A stretch of DNA of 28,584 bases from an uncultured Moraxella sp. (GCA_916720335.1 CAKAQU010000004.1:1-28584); one strand, 5' to 3'. Shown: positions 15,201-23,432, counted from the stretch's first letter. Notes: generated by a model not told the origin, from the letters alone. Translations and numbers: made by a program.

Positions 15201-15626
15201 TCAAAATGGTTTTACAATTGCCAATATCACTACAAAAATAAGAATAAATACAGGTAATTCATTAAACCATCGCCAATAGACATGTGTTTTATAATGAGGA
15301 TTTTGTATTAATTTTAGGCGAAAACGTCCACATAATAGATGATATATGGTTAATAAAATTACTAAAGTTAGTTTAACATGCAGCCAAACTTGAACTTTGT
15401 AAATTTGCCAATTCATCATCACCATACTCAGCCCAAGCATCCAAGTTACCATCATAGATGGATTCATGATGCCACGATACAACTTACGCTCCATGAGTGC
15501 AAAACGCTCTTGGCTTAACTTATCCTCACTCATGGCATGATATACAAACAAACGTGGTAAATAAAAAATACCAGCAAACCAGCAAACCATGGCGATAATA
15601 TGCAATGCCTTAATGTATAAAAACAT
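15201..15626 (-). CDS. hemJ: HemJ-type protoporphyrinogen IX oxidase
   Basis: HemJ oxidises protoporphyrinogen IX to protoporphyrin IX in haem synthesis and is an integral membrane protein. The 141-residue protein matches the family: LYIKALHIIAMVCWFAGIFYLPRLFVYHA at the N terminus with the conserved His9, MERKLYRGIMNPSM, WLHVKLTLVILLTIYH, and RWFNELPV near the end. Four hydrophobic helices are seen. GAAG lies just before the ATG. It follows bioB by 16 nt and is probably cotranscribed with it. Confidence 0.9.
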   Translation of the reverse strand: MFLYIKALHIIAMVCWFAGIFYLPRLFVYHAMSEDKLSQERFALMERKLYRGIMNPSMMVTWMLGLSMVMMNWQIYKVQVWLHVKLTLVILLTIYHLLCGRFRLKLIQNPHYKTHVYWRWFNELPVFILIFVVILAIVKPF

Positions 15627-15642
15627 ATTAAACTTCTACAAA

Positions 15643-16683
15643 CTAAATTAAAGGACAAGAGGTTTCAGGTTTACCTGTCATGGCATCAATAATTTTTGGG
15701 CGTGGCTTTGGTTTTTGACAAAAAAGCCCAAGTTCTGACATCAAGCGGTCATCATTGGCTTGCGACTGATTGCTTGTCGTTAAAAGTTTATCCCCATAAA
15801 AAAAAGAATTTGCCCCAGCCATAAATGCAAGCGCCTGTTCACCATCTGTTAAGCTTTCACGCCCTGCTGACAGCCGAACATAACTATTAGGGCAGCAAAT
15901 TCTAACTACGGCAATGGTTTTAATCCATTCAAGCACAGACAATCTTCCTTCTGCCAATACTTTATCACCTAAAGGCGTACCCTTGATAGGCACAAGTAAG
16001 TTTACAGGGATGGAGTCTGGCGGTAAAGGCATTTGCGTCAATTCATATACCCAGTTTACACGGTCTTCACGACTTTCTCCCATTCCGACAATTGAGCCTG
16101 AACATACATTAATGCCAGCATTTCTTACATAATCCAACGTTTGCAGCCTATCATCATAGCTTCGTGTACTGGTAACTTGACTGTAATATTCTCGTGACGT
16201 GTCTAGATTATGATTATAATAATCAAGCCCTGCCTTCGCCAAAATATTTGCCTTATTTTCATCCAACATCCCCAGCGTCATGCAAGTCTCCAATCCTAAG
16301 GCTTTAACTTGTTCAATCAGCTCAACCAGATAAGGCATGTCTTTATCGCTTGGATGCTTCCATGCAGCCCCCATGCAAAAACGTGATGAGCCAGACGCTT
16401 TTGCTTGCTTGGCAGCATTAACAACCTTTTGAATTTGCAATAATTTTTCTGAAGACAGTCCTGTTTTTTTTCTATAATGTCCAGACTGTGAACAATAACC
16501 ACAATCTTCAGGGCAATTACCTGTTTTGATAGATAATAGTGTACTAATTTGTACTTCGTTGGCAACAAAATTTTGACGGTGAACGGTTTGTGCCTGCATG
16601 ATTAAATCCATAAATGGCAAATCAAACAGTTGAGCAATTTGTGCCTTGGTATACATTTTGGGGCTTTGATGAGTAGCAATCAT
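15643..16683 (-). CDS. bioB: Biotin synthase BioB
   Basis: BioB is a radical SAM enzyme that inserts sulphur into dethiobiotin. The protein (346 residues from ATG 16683) carries LLSIKTGNCPEDCGYCSQS with the CxxxCxxC 4Fe-4S motif, RFCMGAAWKHPSDKDMPYL, CMTLGML, GLDYYNHNLDTS, VCSGSIVGMGE, and SYVRLSAGRESL with the Arg that coordinates the second cluster. The start is uncertain: an upstream in-frame TTG (16695) and a Met at 16656, closer to the E. coli N terminus, are alternatives, and none has a clear ribosome site. bioF, bioC and bioD are not adjacent; hemJ is. Confidence 0.95.
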   Translation of the reverse strand: MIATHQSPKMYTKAQIAQLFDLPFMDLIMQAQTVHRQNFVANEVQISTLLSIKTGNCPEDCGYCSQSGHYRKKTGLSSEKLLQIQKVVNAAKQAKASGSSRFCMGAAWKHPSDKDMPYLVELIEQVKALGLETCMTLGMLDENKANILAKAGLDYYNHNLDTSREYYSQVTSTRSYDDRLQTLDYVRNAGINVCSGSIVGMGESREDRVNWVYELTQMPLPPDSIPVNLLVPIKGTPLGDKVLAEGRLSVLEWIKTIAVVRICCPNSYVRLSAGRESLTDGEQALAFMAGANSFFYGDKLLTTSNQSQANDDRLMSELGLFCQKPKPRPKIIDAMTGKPETSCPLI

Positions 16684-16822
16684 AAGCAATCGCAATTATT
16701 AGATAAATGTAAAATAGAACAACTAAAAAAGGTGGTTATTCTATCATAAAGTTTATTTTTAGTACACTTGTAGCGTTATTTTACTCTTAATAAACGGGCG
16801 ATTAAATACAATAAAAAAATAA

Positions 16823-16864
16823 TCAAAAAAAAAAGAAAAACCAAGGTTTTGACACCTTGGTTTT
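16823..16864 (-). terminator. Rho-independent terminator of the alpha ribosomal operon
   Basis: On the minus strand AAAACCAAGGT, a 6-nt loop and ACCTTGGTTTT form an 11-bp stem followed by TTC and a long T-run. It lies 12 nt after the rplQ stop. Confidence 0.9.
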
Positions 16865-16875
16865 ATTACTGCCTA

Positions 16876-17235
16876 TTATGGGCGGTCTACTAGTTCAACA
16901 TAAGCCATCGGTGCATTGTCACCATCACGATAGCCACATTTGATGATACGCAAATAACCACCTGGTCTGGTTTTATAACGAGGTCCAAGCTCATTGAACA
17001 GTTTACCCACAATTACTTTACTGCGAGTACGGTTAAAAGCTAGACGACGATTAGCTACGCTATCTTCTTTTGCCAAAGTAATTAATGGCTCTGCTACGCG
17101 ACGCAATTCTTTAGCTTTTACTAAAGTGGTCTTGATTAGTTCATGTTCAAACAGAGAGTTAGTCATGTTTTGGAACATTGCCTTACGATGGCTGCTGGTA
17201 CGACCCAGCTTGACTCCGCTATTACGATGTCGCAT
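16876..17235 (-). CDS. rplQ: 50S ribosomal protein L17
   Basis: L17 is a 119-residue protein lining the peptide exit tunnel region. MRHRNSGVKLGRTSSHRKAMFQNM at the start and the typical end YVELVD identify it. The ATG at 17235 follows AAAGGA by 10 nt; an in-frame TTG two codons earlier is not needed. It is the last gene of the alpha operon, 18 nt after rpoA. Confidence 0.97.
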   Translation of the reverse strand: MRHRNSGVKLGRTSSHRKAMFQNMTNSLFEHELIKTTLVKAKELRRVAEPLITLAKEDSVANRRLAFNRTRSKVIVGKLFNELGPRYKTRPGGYLRIIKCGYRDGDNAPMAYVELVDRP

Positions 17236-17253
17236 GGTCAAATATCCTTTAAA

Positions 17254-18264
17254 TTAACGGCTACGATAAGAAAAACGGTCATCAACACGCAGGTTGCTAG
17301 GTGGCCAATTATCTAAACGCATACCCAGCTCTAAACCTTTAGACGCTAACACGTCCTTAATTTCAGTTAATGATTTCTTACCCAAATTTGGTGTTTTTAA
17401 TAACTCAGTTTCTGAGCGCTGCACCAAATCGCCAATGTAATAAATGTTTTCGGCTTTTAAGCAATTTGCTGAACGAACCGTTAGTTCAAGATCATCCACT
17501 GGACGTAATAGTACAGGATCAATCTCATCTGGTTTATCTTTACCGCTGGTTTCAGGCACATCTTCAGCTTCCAAATCTACAAAAATTGCAATCTGCTGCT
17601 GTAAAATGGTTGCTGCCTTACGAATTGCTTCTTCAGGGTCAATAGTACCATTGGTTTCAAGCTCAATAATCAACTTGTCCAAATCTGTACGTTGTTCAAC
17701 ACGCGCATTTTCAACTTCATATGCCACTCGTAAAATCGGGCTAAAACTTGCGTCTAGTTTTAAATGACCAATCATTTTTGCATTTGCATCTTCACGACGC
17801 TGATTCGCTGGCTCATAGCCGCGCCCTGTTGCGACACGTAAGCGCATTTTTAAATGCCCGCGTTCGCTAAGAGTACCTAATACCAAACTTGGATTAGCAA
17901 TTTCAACATTGTGTGGCAAATCTAAATCCGCAGCAGTAATAATGCCTGGACCCTTCTTATCCAAAGTTAAATAAGCCTCATGTTGGTCATGTAAAATAAT
18001 TGCCAAACCTTTTAAGTTTAGAAGCAATTCTAGTACATCTTCTTGCAAACCCTCAAGTGTTGAGTATTCGTGATCCACACCCTCAATCTCAGCCTCAATT
18101 ACAGCCGCGCCTGACAATGAGGAAAGCAAAATACGGCGTAGGGCATTCCCTAGAGTATGCCCAAAACCACGTTCTAACGGCTCGAGCGTGACCTTAGCAG
18201 TTGTTTCATTAACCGCATCCACGATAATGGTACTGGGTGTTAGAAACTCATTTGCACTTGTCAT
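17254..18264 (-). CDS. rpoA: DNA-directed RNA polymerase alpha subunit
   Basis: The 336-residue alpha subunit has an N-terminal dimerisation and assembly domain (LEPLERGFGHTLGNALRRILLSS, then STLEGLQEDVLELLLNLK) and, after a linker (about 238-255), the C-terminal DNA- and activator-binding domain (VDDLELTVRSANCLKAENI, LLKTPNLGKKSLTEIKDVL). I chose ATG 18264, preceded by GAGGTGA; an in-frame TTG 21 nt upstream lacks such a site. It lies between rpsD and rplQ as in E. coli. Confidence 0.98.
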   Translation of the reverse strand: MTSANEFLTPSTIIVDAVNETTAKVTLEPLERGFGHTLGNALRRILLSSLSGAAVIEAEIEGVDHEYSTLEGLQEDVLELLLNLKGLAIILHDQHEAYLTLDKKGPGIITAADLDLPHNVEIANPSLVLGTLSERGHLKMRLRVATGRGYEPANQRREDANAKMIGHLKLDASFSPILRVAYEVENARVEQRTDLDKLIIELETNGTIDPEEAIRKAATILQQQIAIFVDLEAEDVPETSGKDKPDEIDPVLLRPVDDLELTVRSANCLKAENIYYIGDLVQRSETELLKTPNLGKKSLTEIKDVLASKGLELGMRLDNWPPSNLRVDDRFSYRSR

Positions 18265-18288
18265 AGTGTCACCTCGATAGTTCAATAA

Positions 18289-18930
18289 TTATTTAGAATA
18301 TAGCTCAACAATCAAGTTTTCATTGATTTCAGCAGGTAATTCACTACGCTCTGGTGCAGTTTTGAAAGTACCTTGTAATTTGCTATGGTCAACTTCAAGC
18401 CATTCTGGAATACCACGTTGAGTCGCCAACTCAACCGCATTTTTGATGCGCAGTTGCTCTTTTGACTTTTCATGCACAGCAATTACATCGCCATCTTGCA
18501 CTTGAATTGATGGGATATTAACGCGCACAAACTCATCACGACCTGCTTTTTTTAGCAAAATAGCACGATGGCTAACTAATTGACGCGCCTCTGCACGAGT
18601 TGCACCAAACCCCATACGATATACAACATTATCCAAACGGCGTTCTAGCATCACTAACAAGTTTTCACCTGTTGCGCCACGCATGCGTGCTGCTTCTTTA
18701 TAATAATTTGAGAATTGACGCTCAAGTACACCATACATACGTTTTACTTTTTGCTTTTCACGAAGCTGTGAAGCATATTCAGACGCTTTATTTTGGCTAT
18801 TGCCATGCTGACCAGGTACACGACCTGCTTTTTTTGTCTTAACATCATAAGGTTTAACACCTGACTTTAACTGCAAGTCAGTGCCTTCACGACGCGACAA
18901 TTTTAATTTTGGACCAATATAACGGGCCAT
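18289..18930 (-). CDS. rpsD: 30S ribosomal protein S4
   Basis: S4 is a primary 16S rRNA binder and, in E. coli, the repressor of the alpha operon. The 213-residue protein starts MARYIGPKLKLSRREG, lacks the N-terminal zinc cysteines, and has the S4 RNA-binding domain MLERRLDNVVYRMGFGATRAEARQLVSH. It is slightly longer than the E. coli protein (206), with an insertion near the C terminus (KLQGTFKTAPERSELPAEI). Confidence 0.98.
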   Translation of the reverse strand: MARYIGPKLKLSRREGTDLQLKSGVKPYDVKTKKAGRVPGQHGNSQNKASEYASQLREKQKVKRMYGVLERQFSNYYKEAARMRGATGENLLVMLERRLDNVVYRMGFGATRAEARQLVSHRAILLKKAGRDEFVRVNIPSIQVQDGDVIAVHEKSKEQLRIKNAVELATQRGIPEWLEVDHSKLQGTFKTAPERSELPAEINENLIVELYSK

Positions 18931-18942
18931 GTGTCTTTCTCC

Positions 18943-19335
18943 TTAAACTCGACGTTTTTTAGGTGGGCGGCAACCGTTGTGTGGAATTGGGGTTACGTCA
19001 CTGATGCTGTTAATTTTATAACCCAATGCACCTAATGCTCTAACCGCAGACTCACGACCTGGTCCTGGACCTTTAACCAAGACATCAACATTTTTTACAC
19101 CATAGGTTTCCTGAGCAGCTTTACCAGCAACTTCAGCAGCAACCTGTGCAGCAAATGGTGTTGATTTACGTGAACCACGGAAGCCTTGTCCACCTGATGT
19201 GGCCCAAGCCAATGCATTACCCTGACGATCAGTGATCGTTACAATGGTGTTATTAAAAGACGCATGAATGTGGGCGATACCTTCAGATACCGAGCGACGA
19301 GCCACTTTTTTGCGGCTACGAGTGTCTTTTGCCAT
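18943..19335 (-). CDS. rpsK: 30S ribosomal protein S11
   Basis: This 130-residue S11 has the characteristic GIAHIHASFNNTIVTITDRQGNALAWATSGG, GPGPGRESAVRAL and terminal DVTPIPHNGCRPPKKRRV. It sits on the small-subunit platform with S18 and S6. It is flanked by rpsM (19 nt upstream) and rpsD (12 nt downstream). Confidence 0.98.
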   Translation of the reverse strand: MAKDTRSRKKVARRSVSEGIAHIHASFNNTIVTITDRQGNALAWATSGGQGFRGSRKSTPFAAQVAAEVAGKAAQETYGVKNVDVLVKGPGPGRESAVRALGALGYKINSISDVTPIPHNGCRPPKKRRV

Positions 19336-19354
19336 CTTTTAGCTTCCTAAGTTG

Positions 19355-19711
19355 TTACTTTTTAATTGCTTTGCGTGGACCTTTACGGGTACGCGCATTT
19401 GTTTTTGTACGTTGACCATTAACAGGCAAACCACGACGGTGACGAAGACCACGGTAGCAACCTAAATCAACTAAACGCTTAATATTCATTGAAATTTCAC
19501 GACGAAGGTCACCCTCTGTAGTGTAATTTGCAACTTCTGCACGGACAGCATCTAACTGCACATCATCTAACTGACCAATTTTAGTGGTTTCTTGAATTCC
19601 TACTGCAGCCAAGATTTGTTTAGCAGTAGTACGACCAATACCAAAAATATAAGTCAATGAAATAACAGCATGCTTGTTATCCGGAATATTTACACCGGCA
19701 ATACGAGCCAT
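19355..19711 (-). CDS. rpsM: 30S ribosomal protein S13
   Basis: The 118-residue S13 is recognised by MARIAGVNIPDNKHAVISLTYIFGIG, the HxH region CYRGLRHRRGLPVNGQRTKTNARTRKGPRKA, and the basic tail that contacts P-site tRNA. It is the first gene of the alpha operon, preceded by its own promoter and a structured leader. ATGGAG lies before the ATG. Confidence 0.98.
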   Translation of the reverse strand: MARIAGVNIPDNKHAVISLTYIFGIGRTTAKQILAAVGIQETTKIGQLDDVQLDAVRAEVANYTTEGDLRREISMNIKRLVDLGCYRGLRHRRGLPVNGQRTKTNARTRKGPRKAIKK

Positions 19712-19730
19712 TAACTTTCTCCATTATGAT

Positions 19731-19781
19731 GCAAGCACAAAGTTATGCTTGCCCAAACTCACTCTACTACCAAAAAGGTAG
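19731..19781 (-). promoter_or_regulatory. Two hairpins in the rpsM leader (possible S4-responsive alpha-operon leader)
   Basis: On the minus strand, CTACC-TTTTT-GGTAG (19781-19767) is followed by GCAAGCA, an 8-nt loop and TGCTTGC (19752-19731), a perfect 7-bp stem 7 nt before the ATGGAG ribosome site. In E. coli this position holds the S4-binding pseudoknot that represses the operon. Equivalence is inferred from location only. Confidence 0.45.
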
Positions 19782-19796
19782 CACGGCAATTAGCGG

Positions 19797-19825
19797 ATAA
19801 TACAACACCCGCTACTAAATTTCAA
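19797..19825 (-). promoter_or_regulatory. Alpha operon promoter
   Basis: On the minus strand TTGAAA (19825-19820), a 17-nt spacer and TATTAT (19802-19797) make a good sigma-70 promoter, starting 19 nt after the rpmJ stop. Its place between rpmJ and rpsM is the same as in E. coli. Confidence 0.75.
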
Positions 19826-19843
19826 GTATTAATTTAAAAAAAA

Positions 19844-19960
19844 TTAACCTTGACGTTGTTTATGACGTGGTTCTGAACTGCAAATTACTAAAACTTTGCC
19901 TTTACGGCGAACAATTTTGCAACTACCACAAATTCTTTTGACTGATGCTTGAACTTTCAT
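19844..19960 (-). CDS. rpmJ: 50S ribosomal protein L36
   Basis: A 38-residue frame encodes L36: MKVQASVKRICGSCKIV, then KGKVLVICSSEPRHKQRQG. The zinc-ribbon ligands Cys11, Cys14, Cys27 and His32 are all present, so this is the zinc-binding form. It lies 22 nt downstream of secY, at the end of the spc operon. Confidence 0.97.
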   Translation of the reverse strand: MKVQASVKRICGSCKIVRRKGKVLVICSSEPRHKQRQG

Positions 19961-19982
19961 TTCATGCTCCTACTGATGATCA

Positions 19983-21311
19983 TTATTGCGATGATTTAAT
20001 TAGTTTTTGGTCGTGATATTGGTGTGTCATAAGATGAGCCTGAACCTGTGCAATAAAATCCATCAACACCACAACAGTAATTAATAGAGATGTGCCACCC
20101 AACGGAATATGCACATGAAATGATGACTGCATAATCATAGGCATTAAACAAATCACTGTCATGTACATCGCTCCAATAAAGGTTAGGCGATTCAAGACGA
20201 AATCCAAATATCTTTTAGTTTGTTGCCCTGGGCGAATACCCGGAATGTAGGCGCCACTACGCTTTAAATTTTCTGCCACTTCTTTTGGATTGAACATCAA
20301 AGCGGTATAGAAATAACAGAAAAATATAATCAGAACAGAAAAAATCAACAAATACAAAGGATTTCCCGGATGCAGTGCCAAAGAAATATTTTGTAACACC
20401 GTCTGAAATGCTGTTGGATTTGCATTTGAACCAGCCCATTGCCCTAAACTTGCTGGCAACATTAGTAAGGAACTGGCAAAAATTGCAGGTATTACTCCCG
20501 CCATATTCAATTTTAAAGGTAAATGAGACTGCTGTTGTGCGTAGACCTTACGTCCTTCTTGTTGTTTTTGAGCGTAATTAACTGGAATACGGCGCTGTGC
20601 GCGCTCTACAAAAACGATTGCTGCAGTTACAGCGATACCTAAAACGATAAAAATTGGCACTACCAACGGATTGTCAAGCCTACTAGAAGCCGCTGAAATC
20701 ATAGTTGGCATACTGGCAATAATGCTAGCAAAAATTAGCATTGAAATACCATTACCAATGCCTCTTTCTGTAATCTGCTCACCAAGCCACATCAAGAACA
20801 TTGAACCAGCAACCAAAGAAGTCACAGCGGGCAAATAAAACTGCAAGCCAGTTGTCAAAGTCATGCCTTGCACGATAAGTCCCGTAGACATAGCAATCGC
20901 TTCTACAAAAGCTAACGCTAAAGTACCTTGACGTGTGTATTTGCTTAGAGTACGTCTACCTGCCTCACCTTCTTTCTTTAAAGCCTCTAGAGAAGGTATA
21001 ACTGCTGACATCATCTGCACAACAATAGATGCCGAAATATAAGGCATAATCCCCAATGCCATAATTGACATACGTTCTAAGGCGCCACCAGAAAAAACAT
21101 TAAACATTCCTAAAAAGGGATTGTTTTCTGGATTAAAAAAGTCTGCTAATGCAACAGGGTTTATGCCAGGTACAGGTATATGAGAACCCAAACGATAAAC
21201 AATCAACGCTCCAATCAAAAATAACATACGATTCCAAAGCTCATCATATTTTCTTATAAAAGCGATGGGATTTAGTGAACGATTAGAATTTGTCGTTGAT
21301 TGTTTTGACAC
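19983..21311 (-). CDS. secY: Protein translocase subunit SecY
   Basis: SecY forms the protein-conducting channel of the inner membrane with SecE and SecG. The 442-residue protein has ten TM segments, LGIMPYISASIVVQ, FLMWLGEQITERGIGNGIS, PLKLNMAGVIPAIFASS and PGIRPGQQT in the cytoplasmic loop that meets the ribosome and SecA. The frame is open into rplO, but the start is most likely GTG at 21311 (SKQSTTNSNRS): GAGGAG lies 7 nt upstream and the spacing to the rplO stop is 4 nt. Confidence 0.96.
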   Translation of the reverse strand: MSKQSTTNSNRSLNPIAFIRKYDELWNRMLFLIGALIVYRLGSHIPVPGINPVALADFFNPENNPFLGMFNVFSGGALERMSIMALGIMPYISASIVVQMMSAVIPSLEALKKEGEAGRRTLSKYTRQGTLALAFVEAIAMSTGLIVQGMTLTTGLQFYLPAVTSLVAGSMFLMWLGEQITERGIGNGISMLIFASIIASMPTMISAASSRLDNPLVVPIFIVLGIAVTAAIVFVERAQRRIPVNYAQKQQEGRKVYAQQQSHLPLKLNMAGVIPAIFASSLLMLPASLGQWAGSNANPTAFQTVLQNISLALHPGNPLYLLIFSVLIIFFCYFYTALMFNPKEVAENLKRSGAYIPGIRPGQQTKRYLDFVLNRLTFIGAMYMTVICLMPMIMQSSFHVHIPLGGTSLLITVVVLMDFIAQVQAHLMTHQYHDQKLIKSSQ

Positions 21312-21315
21312 GATT

Positions 21316-21756
21316 TTACTCCTCGACGCTACCACCAGCAGCTTCGATAGCTTGTTTAGCACCTCTAGTCACTTTAACACCTTTAAAAGTTAAAGCACGG
21401 GTAATTTCGCCAGACAAAATAATACGGACGCGCTTCATATCGCCACGAATAATATTGGCAGATTTTAAGGTTTCTAAACTAACAACATCGCCTTCCACCT
21501 TATTTAGTTCAGAAAGACGTACTTCAGCTGTAACCATTGCTAATTTACTAGTAAAACCAAACTTTGGTAAGCGACGGTAAATTGGCATTTGACCGCCTTC
21601 AAAGCCTGCTGGAATACTAGACCCAGAACGTGAGGTTTGACCCTTGATACCACGACCACCAGTCTTACCAAGACCTGAGCCAATGCCGCGACCACGACGT
21701 TGAGCAACCTTTTTTGCACCTAAAGCTGGTGCCAGTTCGTTTAATTTAAGACCCAT
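21316..21756 (-). CDS. rplO: 50S ribosomal protein L15
   Basis: The 146-residue L15 is recognised by the Gly/Arg-rich N terminus (KKVAQRRGRGIGSGLGKTGGRG, shortened here to its key part RGRGIGSGLGKTGGRG) and GFEGGQMPIYRRLPKFGF. Its ATG overlaps the rpmD stop (TAATG), and its end GAGGAGTAA supplies the secY ribosome site. Confidence 0.97.
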   Translation of the reverse strand: MGLKLNELAPALGAKKVAQRRGRGIGSGLGKTGGRGIKGQTSRSGSSIPAGFEGGQMPIYRRLPKFGFTSKLAMVTAEVRLSELNKVEGDVVSLETLKSANIIRGDMKRVRIILSGEITRALTFKGVKVTRGAKQAIEAAGGSVEE

Positions 21757-21935
21757 TAGGCTTCCTCCACTTTAACCAAGTAGTTAACACGATTCACCAT
21801 GCCACGAGTAGATGGAGAGTCTTCAACCTCAACAGTATGACCAATGCGACGTAGTCCCAAACCTTTTAAGCAAGCTTTATGGCTTGCTAAGCGATGGGCA
21901 CTTGATTTAACTTGAGTAACTTTTATTTTCTTCAT
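21756..21935 (-). CDS. rpmD: 50S ribosomal protein L30
   Basis: A 59-residue frame encodes L30: MKKIKVTQVKSSAHRLASHK, GLGLRRIGHMVTVEDSPSTRGMV (key part LRRIGHMVTVEDSPSTRGMV) and VNYLVKVEEA. AGGTGG lies before the ATG. The stop overlaps the rplO start by one base. It is 18 nt downstream of rpsE, the normal spc position. Confidence 0.97.
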   Translation of the reverse strand: MKKIKVTQVKSSAHRLASHKACLKGLGLRRIGHTVEVEDSPSTRGMVNRVNYLVKVEEA

Positions 21936-21953
21936 TACAACAACCCACCTAAA

Positions 21954-22451
21954 TTAACCCAAAATTTCTTCAACAGACTTACCACGTTTTTGAGCGATAA
22001 ATTCTGGAGAAACCATGTCACGCAAGCCTTTAAATGTCGCTTGCACCACATTTGCAGCATTAGTTGAGCCATAACATTTTGCTAATACATTTTGCACACC
22101 AGCCACTTCTAACACTGCACGCATTGCACCGCCAGCAATAACACCAGTACCTTCAGAAGCGGGTTGCATATATACTTTTGAAGCACCATGACGAGCATTA
22201 ATGGGATGCTGTAGAGTATGTCCAGCCAATTCCACCTTAATCATATTGCGCTTTGCTGCTTCCAATGCTTTTTGAATCGCAGCCGGGACTTCACGAGCCT
22301 TACCGCGACCAAAACCAACACGACCATTACCATCACCTACAACGGTGAGTGCAGTAAAAGAAAAAATGCGACCACCTTTAACAACTTTTGCCACGCGGTC
22401 AACAGCGACTAAACGCTCTACCAAACCGTCAGTTTGTTCAACTTTTGCCAT
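21954..22451 (-). CDS. rpsE: 30S ribosomal protein S5
   Basis: The 165-residue S5 (167 in E. coli) shows LVERLVAVDRVAKVVKGGRIFSF, VGDGNGRVGFGRGKAREVPAAI and the C-terminal GSTNAANVVQATFKGLRDM. It acts in decoding accuracy and the ribosomal helicase. It follows rplR by 2 nt. Confidence 0.97.
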   Translation of the reverse strand: MAKVEQTDGLVERLVAVDRVAKVVKGGRIFSFTALTVVGDGNGRVGFGRGKAREVPAAIQKALEAAKRNMIKVELAGHTLQHPINARHGASKVYMQPASEGTGVIAGGAMRAVLEVAGVQNVLAKCYGSTNAANVVQATFKGLRDMVSPEFIAQKRGKSVEEILG

Positions 22452-22453
22452 GA

Positions 22454-22804
22454 TTAGAACTCCAATCCATTTTCGCGCGCAGCGTCAGCCAAAGCTTTAA
22501 CGCGGCCATGATATTTAAAACCACTACGATCAAAAGCAACTTTAGTAATACCAGCTGCTTTTGCACGCTCAGCAATCAAAGCGCCCACTGCTTTTGCAGC
22601 TTCAACATTACCTGTCACACCTGAACGCAAACTCGCATCAAGAGTGGATGCTTGGGCAACCACGACACCACCAGTGGGTGAAATAACTTGTGCATAGATA
22701 TGGCGCGGAGTACGCGTTACAGTCAAACGATTTACACCCAATTGACGAATATGGGCACGGGTCTTCTTAGCTCGACGAAGACGAGCTGCTTTTTTATCGA
22801 ACAT
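22454..22804 (-). CDS. rplR: 50S ribosomal protein L18
   Basis: The 116-residue L18 binds 5S rRNA. Family features are the basic N terminus (KKAARLRRAKKTRAHIRQL), RLTVTRTPRHIYAQVISP and the C-terminal VAFDRSGFKYHGRVKALADAAREN (key part FDRSGFKYHGRVKALAD). It is 15 nt downstream of rplF. Confidence 0.97.
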   Translation of the reverse strand: MFDKKAARLRRAKKTRAHIRQLGVNRLTVTRTPRHIYAQVISPTGGVVVAQASTLDASLRSGVTGNVEAAKAVGALIAERAKAAGITKVAFDRSGFKYHGRVKALADAARENGLEF

Positions 22805-22819
22805 TTTTGCTCACCTTAC

Positions 22820-23353
22820 TTATTTCTTCTTAGCTTCTTTACGCAGAACCACTTCATCACTATAACGAACACCTTTACCTTTATAAGGCTCTGGAGAACG
22901 GAAGGCGCGAATATCGGCTGCTGCTTGACCCAATTTTTGTTTATCACTTGATTTCAAAACGATTTCAGTTTGACTTGGGCTTTCAGCAGTTACACCTTCA
23001 GGCAATACATATTCGATTGGATGCGAATAACCTAAACTCAAATTTACTTTATTGCCAGCAACTTGAGCACGATAACCAACACCAACTAACTGAAGGCGAC
23101 GCTCAAAGCCATTAGTAACACCATTGACCATATTATTTAATAATGCACGAATTGTACCAGTGTGCATCCAAGCTTCCTTTGTATCTTTCACAGGAGCAAG
23201 GGTAACAGTATTTTCTTCTTGTTTAAGCTCGACCAATTCATGCAGGTGTAAAGACAAAGAACCATTTTTGCCTTTAACTTCTACCTGCCGATCGTTCAAA
23301 GTAACGCTGGTACCAGCTGGCAACGTTACTGGGGCTTTAGCCACACGAGACAT
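22820..23353 (-). CDS. rplF: 50S ribosomal protein L6
   Basis: The 177-residue L6 starts MSRVAKAPVTLPAGTSVTL and ends with the motif FRSPEPYKGKGVRYSDEVV typical of bacterial L6. Unlike its neighbours it is separated from the upstream gene (rpsH) by 128 nt with two hairpins and a possible -10 element, so its expression may be partly uncoupled from the rest of the operon. AAAGGAAA precedes the ATG. Confidence 0.97.
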   Translation of the reverse strand: MSRVAKAPVTLPAGTSVTLNDRQVEVKGKNGSLSLHLHELVELKQEENTVTLAPVKDTKEAWMHTGTIRALLNNMVNGVTNGFERRLQLVGVGYRAQVAGNKVNLSLGYSHPIEYVLPEGVTAESPSQTEIVLKSSDKQKLGQAAADIRAFRSPEPYKGKGVRYSDEVVLRKEAKKK

Positions 23354-23377
23354 AGAAATTTCCTTTAATTCAAAATA

Positions 23378-23395
23378 CCATCAAATACTTGACGG
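23378..23395 (-). promoter_or_regulatory. Small hairpin before rplF
   Basis: On the minus strand CCGTCAA-GTAT-TTGATGG forms a 7-bp stem with one G-T wobble and a tetraloop, about 15 nt before the AAAGGAAA ribosome site of rplF. It follows the terminator-like hairpin directly. A role in translation control is only a guess. Confidence 0.4.
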
Positions 23396-23398
23396 CAA

Positions 23399-23432
23399 GA
23401 AAAAACTAACAGATTATAGAACCTGTTAGTTT
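23399..23432 (-). terminator. Terminator-like hairpin inside the spc operon, between rpsH and rplF
   Basis: On the minus strand AAACTAACAG and CTGTTAGTTT form a perfect 10-bp stem around a 10-nt loop, followed by further T residues (six in all, including the stem end). The loop reads GTTCTATAAT and so contains TATAAT (23418-23413), though with no good -35. It could be a partial terminator that lowers expression of the downstream genes. Confidence 0.6.

Noticed and set aside
16317..16568. Minus-strand 83-codon frame within bioB
   Set aside because: Out of frame inside a clear bioB; composition is that of a shadow frame.
21312..21362. Upstream 17-residue extension of SecY
   Set aside because: It overlaps rplO and lacks a ribosome site, whereas GTG 21311 has GAGGAG at good spacing.
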